A stretch of DNA of 64,000 bases, from assembly GCA_035235625.1 (NCBI GenBank), contig CP141149.1:15875893-15939892 (forward strand). The letters are read 5' to 3'. The first letter of the stretch is position 1, and each line of letters starts with the position of its first letter. The notes beneath the pieces are model-generated. The model made no database searches. It saw only the letters and a program-made list of their open reading frames with translations, and had not been told where the DNA came from. Below, piece after piece: positions 59,740 through 64,000 of this stretch. Made by a program: the position numbers and the translations under genes. The DNA is from Saururus chinensis. Lineage: Eukaryota > Streptophyta > Magnoliopsida > Piperales > Saururaceae.

Positions 59740-60905
59740 TATAAAAATTATTTTCCTTAGGTAATAAGTCTATAAATTTTTATTCTATAACTCAACTCAA
59801 CAAGAAAAGTTAGATGAATGACGAAGAAGCGTCATTACCATTTCATAGGATATATACTAACTTACCTAGAAAAATATAATTTAATATATCATACTTTTAA
59901 ATTTGGAGCATTTTACCTATATTTTATACTATTAATCCGTATTTTACCCTTATTTGACCCATCCTAATCCACAAAAAGGTAAAAGTATTAGAATCCTAAT
60001 TTCTATTTTTTAGATTGTGTTAATTTTAACTTTATAATTTTATATCTTATACTCTCAAACTCATATTTACGTATTATAGGTATCTTTATAAAGCTCTCGA
60101 CCAAACTCTATTAAATGAGATTTCATGTGACTAAACTTTTTTGTAAGCCCCACATATATAGCACACCTAAAAATATTTTTTATATTTTTACATGTATATA
60201 TACACACATATGTACGTGTCATTGGAAAACACCAACAGCACAAAGTCGTTCAATATTATTGTCTTCGCCAACCTATAATATAATAATCTATGAGATTTAA
60301 ATCCACAATTGTATATTATAAGTGTATATAAGTTAATATAGAACTTGTGAGCTTGTGTGTATAACTACTTATCATTGTGATCCTCAAAATACTATATTAT
60401 AATAATAAGCATATAAGAGATATTTTTATTTAATAGATATTTTATTTTAAATTTATTTTATCTTATCTAATTTACATGGTAATATGTGATCATACTTGCT
60501 ATTAGTATTTATTGGAGTCAATTTATACACTACATCTGTGAGTACTTCGAAACAATGTTTAATGTAGCCATGTTTCCCTTTCAGTTGAAACTTGAAACTG
60601 GAACCCAAAATTCGGCAAGGCTGGCTCGCTCACTCATATGCGGTTTCTCCTTTTCCGGTTCGACCCAGTAACAATCCCTTCCTAAAACTATCCCTTGTGT
60701 ACATAGCCTCCAATTTACCATGGGTGCCCATTTTGGTAATTTAATTAAGTTATTACTTTTTTGCTCCTACGCTACACATGGGGAGAGCCCTTCATCTATA
60801 AGACATGGTGGAAATCTGGCGGGGACAGGGCGGGCATTATACTAATTATGGCGAGGTTATTATGATTTGCACGTGTGGACGCAGATGATCCATGACTGAT
60901 CCGCT
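59740..60905. other. Upstream region of the GT47 gene
   Basis: AT-rich to about 60560, then mixed. The proximal part holds the presumed promoter and leader. No gene seen. Confidence 0.4.
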
Positions 60906-60911
60906 TAAAAC

Positions 60912-60953
60912 ATGCACTCTTGCTGCTCCTGTGCCTTCTCCTCCTCTTATTAG
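60912..60953 (+). promoter_or_regulatory. Short upstream ORF in the GT47 leader
   Basis: ATG CAC TCT ... TAT TAG codes for MHSCCSCAFSSSY and ends 15 bases before the main ATG. If it is within the transcript it could lower main-ORF translation. Confidence 0.35.
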
Positions 60954-60968
60954 CCAAGGCATCAAACC

Positions 60969-63742
60969 ATGACTATTCCCTCGCAGTCTTCATCTTCTCT
61001 ATCAGTATCATCATCACCACCACCATCAGCAGCAGCACCATCTTCTGCTCTTGTTTATCTTCTGTTAATCCTACTGCCCCTCTTGCTTGTCTCTGCTTCA
61101 GTCATCCTGCTTGATCCTAGTCCTTCATTCTGGTTTTCTTTGCCTTCTTCTTCTTCTTCTTCTTCTTCTTCTTCTTCTTCTTCTTCTTCTTCTTCTTCTT
61201 CTTCTCTTTCTTCGAAGGGGAAGGAGTATGGGGAATTGAGGGAGAGGAGGAGCCCTCCACAGGGCTTGCTGGGTCATTCTCAATCACTGTCTTCCAACCA
61301 GTCCTCTGGACCCCAAGGACAGGATGCTGATGCTGACCCTCCCATACAAGTAAGGCATTATCTGATTATCTTTATCATTGTTTACTCATTTTGAATTATA
61401 TGAATACTTATCAATGATTTGGAATTGTACTTGTTAATTGGATGCAAAGACAAGATGGGTTTTCTCTGGGAATTAATTATTAGAACTTTGCCTGACTTGG
61501 GCTGATTTGTTGGGTTTTGAAGGAAGAAATCAGGCATGGTGATGGAGAGGGCATCAGCGAGGCAAAAGAGGAGGAGAGTGCAGAGGAAGAAGGGGTGAGA
61601 AGTGCCATTCCGCAGAAGAGTCTGATCAGCAAAATAGAGAGACTGGAGGCTGGTCTTGCAAGGAGCAGACTTGCTATTAGAGAAGCTGCACGCTCTGGCA
61701 ATCGAACATCACCCTTGTGGGACCCACACTATGTCCCTTCTGGGTCCACTTACCGCAACGCCCATGTCTTCCACAGGTACCCCCTAATTACTTGCCCTTT
61801 CACTCATATAAGTTAGAAATTGAAACAACTTTGAAACTGCTTGGTGATGGTTTCTGACCCTTTTCTGTTCATGGAAATGGACATGAGACTATGTACAAAT
61901 TTTAAGTAATCAGAAGAATTTGATGTGTACAATGAGGGTAAAAAAGATACTGTTGCAAATAGAGAAACTGGAAAGAAGCAAGATGCCCACAGTTTTATCA
62001 TTGATTCCTCTTTGGGCAACTGAGAAACTGAACGTAGTACCCAGAAAAACTGATCTCAACGTGCATGCATGTGCTTTCCTGCTTTACATGCAAGTCTGGA
62101 CCCAAGTCCCAAAATAGCCGGCGTAGCTTGTTCTTAAAGCAACTTTCAATTTCATCATTTAGATAGTCCATGAAGGTTGCCAGCCAAAATCATTCTTGTT
62201 ATTAACCCTAATACTGCTACTAACTATTCTATACAAGTACTGAATAAATAACAGAAATATGAATTTTAAACAAAGCCAATTATAATGATACTCTGGTCTA
62301 ATTTATTGCAAATTATAATATTTTCTCCGTTTTATATTAATAGTTTCATTTGATTTTCAAAATGAACTAATTATAATGCTGTTAATGTGAGACGGAGCAA
62401 ATATTAACTTAAAGATGATGGAATCAAACAACTGCTCCCTTTGTAACAAGTTTGTTCATCGTTATATATGGTGTCTGAGAAAATCTGATGTTTGGTCTTT
62501 GGGAATTTGTTGCAGGAGCTATTTGGAGATGGAGAAGATATTCAAGATATTTGTTTATTCGGAGGGTGATCCGCCGCTGTTTCATGATGGACCATGCCAT
62601 CTCATCTACTCTACGGAGGGCAGGTTCATCCATGACATGGAACTGGATAACTCATTTGTGACCCAGGACCCAGAAGAGGCTCACATGTTCTTCCTTTCCT
62701 TCAGTGTAACCAGGATGGTTCACACTCTCTACACAGACAAAGTGCGGCTGGAACCAGTGAAGTATGCCATCCTAGACTATGTCACAGCCATTTCCCGCAA
62801 GTACTACTACTGGAACAGAAGCCTTGGTGCCGATCACTTCATGCTTTCCTGCCATGATTGGGTAAGTCATCTGCAACTTGATAATTTCAGGCTGAGGATG
62901 AGTTCATATACATTCCATACTCTCAAAGGACTAAAATTTGCAGTCTAGCAGTCTCCAATGTACGTAGAGATATTCTTATTAAGCTTGCATGAGTTGATTT
63001 GATGGATTATGATTAACCATATATGGACATGGTGCACCTGCAGGCACCTCTTGTGTCCGAAGTTGTGCCACACCTATATAACACATCCATCCGAGTTCTC
63101 TGCAATGCCAACACATCCGAAGGATTTAACCCAGCCAAAGATGCCACACTCCCAGAAATCAACCGGAAGAGCCGGGACCTCAAGGTAGTTCTCGGCGGCC
63201 GGCCGCCTTCTCGCCGCACCATTTTGGGCTTCTTTGCCGGCGGTATCTATGGCCTTCATGGAAAAATCCGGCCAATTCTTTTCGAGCAATGGCATAACAA
63301 AGACAAGGACATCCTGGTCTACGAGTACTTGCCAAAAAACATGTCTTATGAAGACATTATGAGAAGCAGCAAGTTCTGCCTCTGCCCCAGTGGTTATGAA
63401 GTGGCCAGCCCAAGGGTGGTTGAGGCCATCTATGCCGAGTGTGTTCCTGTTATTATATCAGAGACCTACGTGCTTCCCTTCAGTGAGGTGCTGGACTGGG
63501 GCGCATTCTCGGTGACAGTGGAGGTGAAGGACATACCAAGGCTGAAGAGTATATTGATGGGCATTTCTATGAGGAAGTACTTGAAGCTGAGGAAGGGAGT
63601 GAAACAGGTGCAGAGACATTTTATGGTGTACAGCCCCCCTAAGAGATATGACATGTTTCACATGATCATCCATTCCATCTGGCTTAGAAGATTGAATGTC
63701 CGAGTTCAAGATCCACCAAATACTAACAGCACTATCACTTGA
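60969..63742 (+). CDS. GT47 exostosin-type glycosyltransferase
   Basis: Four exons (60969-61349, 61523-61776, 62516-62861, 63044-63742) sum to 1680 bases, 559 residues, with GT-AG introns. Residues 26-48 (ALVYLLLILLPLLLVSASVI) form one membrane anchor, giving the type II Golgi topology of plant exostosins. A 20-serine run (60-79) and an acidic, coiled-coil-prone stem (about 128-180, KSLISKIERLEAGLARSRLA) follow. The catalytic part from about 210 has SYLEMEKIFKIFVYSEGDPP, ALDYVTAIS-like IL-DYVTAISRKYYYWNRS, GADHFMLSCHDW, GFNPAKDATLPEI, GRPPSRRTILGFFAGG, LPKNMSYEDIMRSSKFCLCP and SPRVVEAIYAECVPVIISE. These are the hallmarks of the At5g03795/At3g07620-like GT47 group. Such enzymes transfer sugars to cell-wall polysaccharides; donor and acceptor here are unknown. 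No break was seen. Confidence 0.92.
61146..61205 (+). repeat. Coding (TCT)n microsatellite, 20-serine run
   Basis: Twenty consecutive TCT codons, interrupted only at 61206 by CTT. Pure codon use points to recent slippage in the stem of the glycosyltransferase. Confidence 0.92.
62321..62401. mobile_element. 81-bp Stowaway-like MITE in GT47 intron 2
   Basis: TTTTCTCCGTTTTATATTAA and (reverse complement) TTTGCTCCGTCTCACATTAA form the ends, flanked by TA (62319-62320 and 62402-62403). Confidence 0.65.
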
Positions 63743-64000
63743 TGACAAGGTACAAAAAACTGTATCTTTTGTAGTGATCAATATAGAAAATGTACTGACC
63801 AGGCGCGAGCTCGAAATCACACATAATGGAGACTTCTATGCATTGATTGAGTCATAGAACGGAGAGAATAGGCTCCTTGTTAAATGGACTATGAAATATG
63901 TATAATATATCTGAGATATGTTTGCTTCATAGACCAGCTACTTGCAAAAAGATTGAATATGAGTACTTTACACTCCATTCTTTAAATTCCCAAGGCTGGC
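63743..64000. other. 3' flank of the GT47 gene
   Basis: Probably the 3' untranslated region. No further gene begins before the window ends. Confidence 0.45.

Overview
The window looks like nuclear DNA of a flowering plant. It is AT-rich, has GT-AG introns, carries typical angiosperm proteins (a P-class PPR protein, the HECT ligase UPL7, a GT47 exostosin-type glycosyltransferase) and is dense in nested plant transposons. The species cannot be named from sequence alone.

Three intact host genes are visible, all on the + strand. A single-exon PPR gene lies at 2550-4757. A 14-exon gene for an UPL7-type HECT E3 ubiquitin ligase spans 34193-43252; its exons join without a frame break into 1140 residues. 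A four-exon GT47 glycosyltransferase gene spans 60969-63742 (559 residues). They look functionally unrelated; plant genes are not in operons. Just downstream of the PPR gene is a decayed copy of the chloroplast GTPase gene OBGC that has lost the GTP-binding core. Other dead coding remnants are a polyphenol oxidase fragment (about 23.59-23.95 kb), a Helitron-type PIF1 helicase fragment (21.2-21.5 kb, minus), a copia-type gag zinc knuckle (10.6-11.0 kb, minus) and a MULE N-terminal fragment (0.07-0.55 kb, minus).

The rest is mostly repeats. 7-34 kb and 48-58 kb are retroelement territory. Large LTR-like units delimited by 5-bp target duplications lie at 14251-20543 (A), 25557-29124 (B) and 25170-31640 (C1, holding B). 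Related units without a clean duplication lie at 50466-52290 (C2) and 50227-53469 (D, holding C2). A and B (minus) and C1, C2 and D (plus) share termini of the type TGTAAGATC...GGGGCATGACA and seem to be one large solo-LTR superfamily. A is itself split by a small non-autonomous LTR retrotransposon (14398-17200) with 359-bp LTRs. Smaller elements include a hAT-like element, a Stowaway-like element that encloses a GC-rich gene-like fragment, and several long foldback MITEs, one just upstream of the PPR gene.

The most unusual pattern is a recurring class of palindrome islands: clusters of 8-14 bp perfect or near-perfect palindromes. In the LTR superfamily they occupy an apparently equivalent site, but the word differs from copy to copy (GATCGATC, TTCGAACG, ATTTGAAT and so on) while self-complementarity is kept. 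Islands with other cores (TGGCCATGGCCA, GTCCTTTAAAGGAC, GGCGCCAGCC, CGACATGTCG) occur elsewhere. Everything here was read by eye; no alignment or database search was run.
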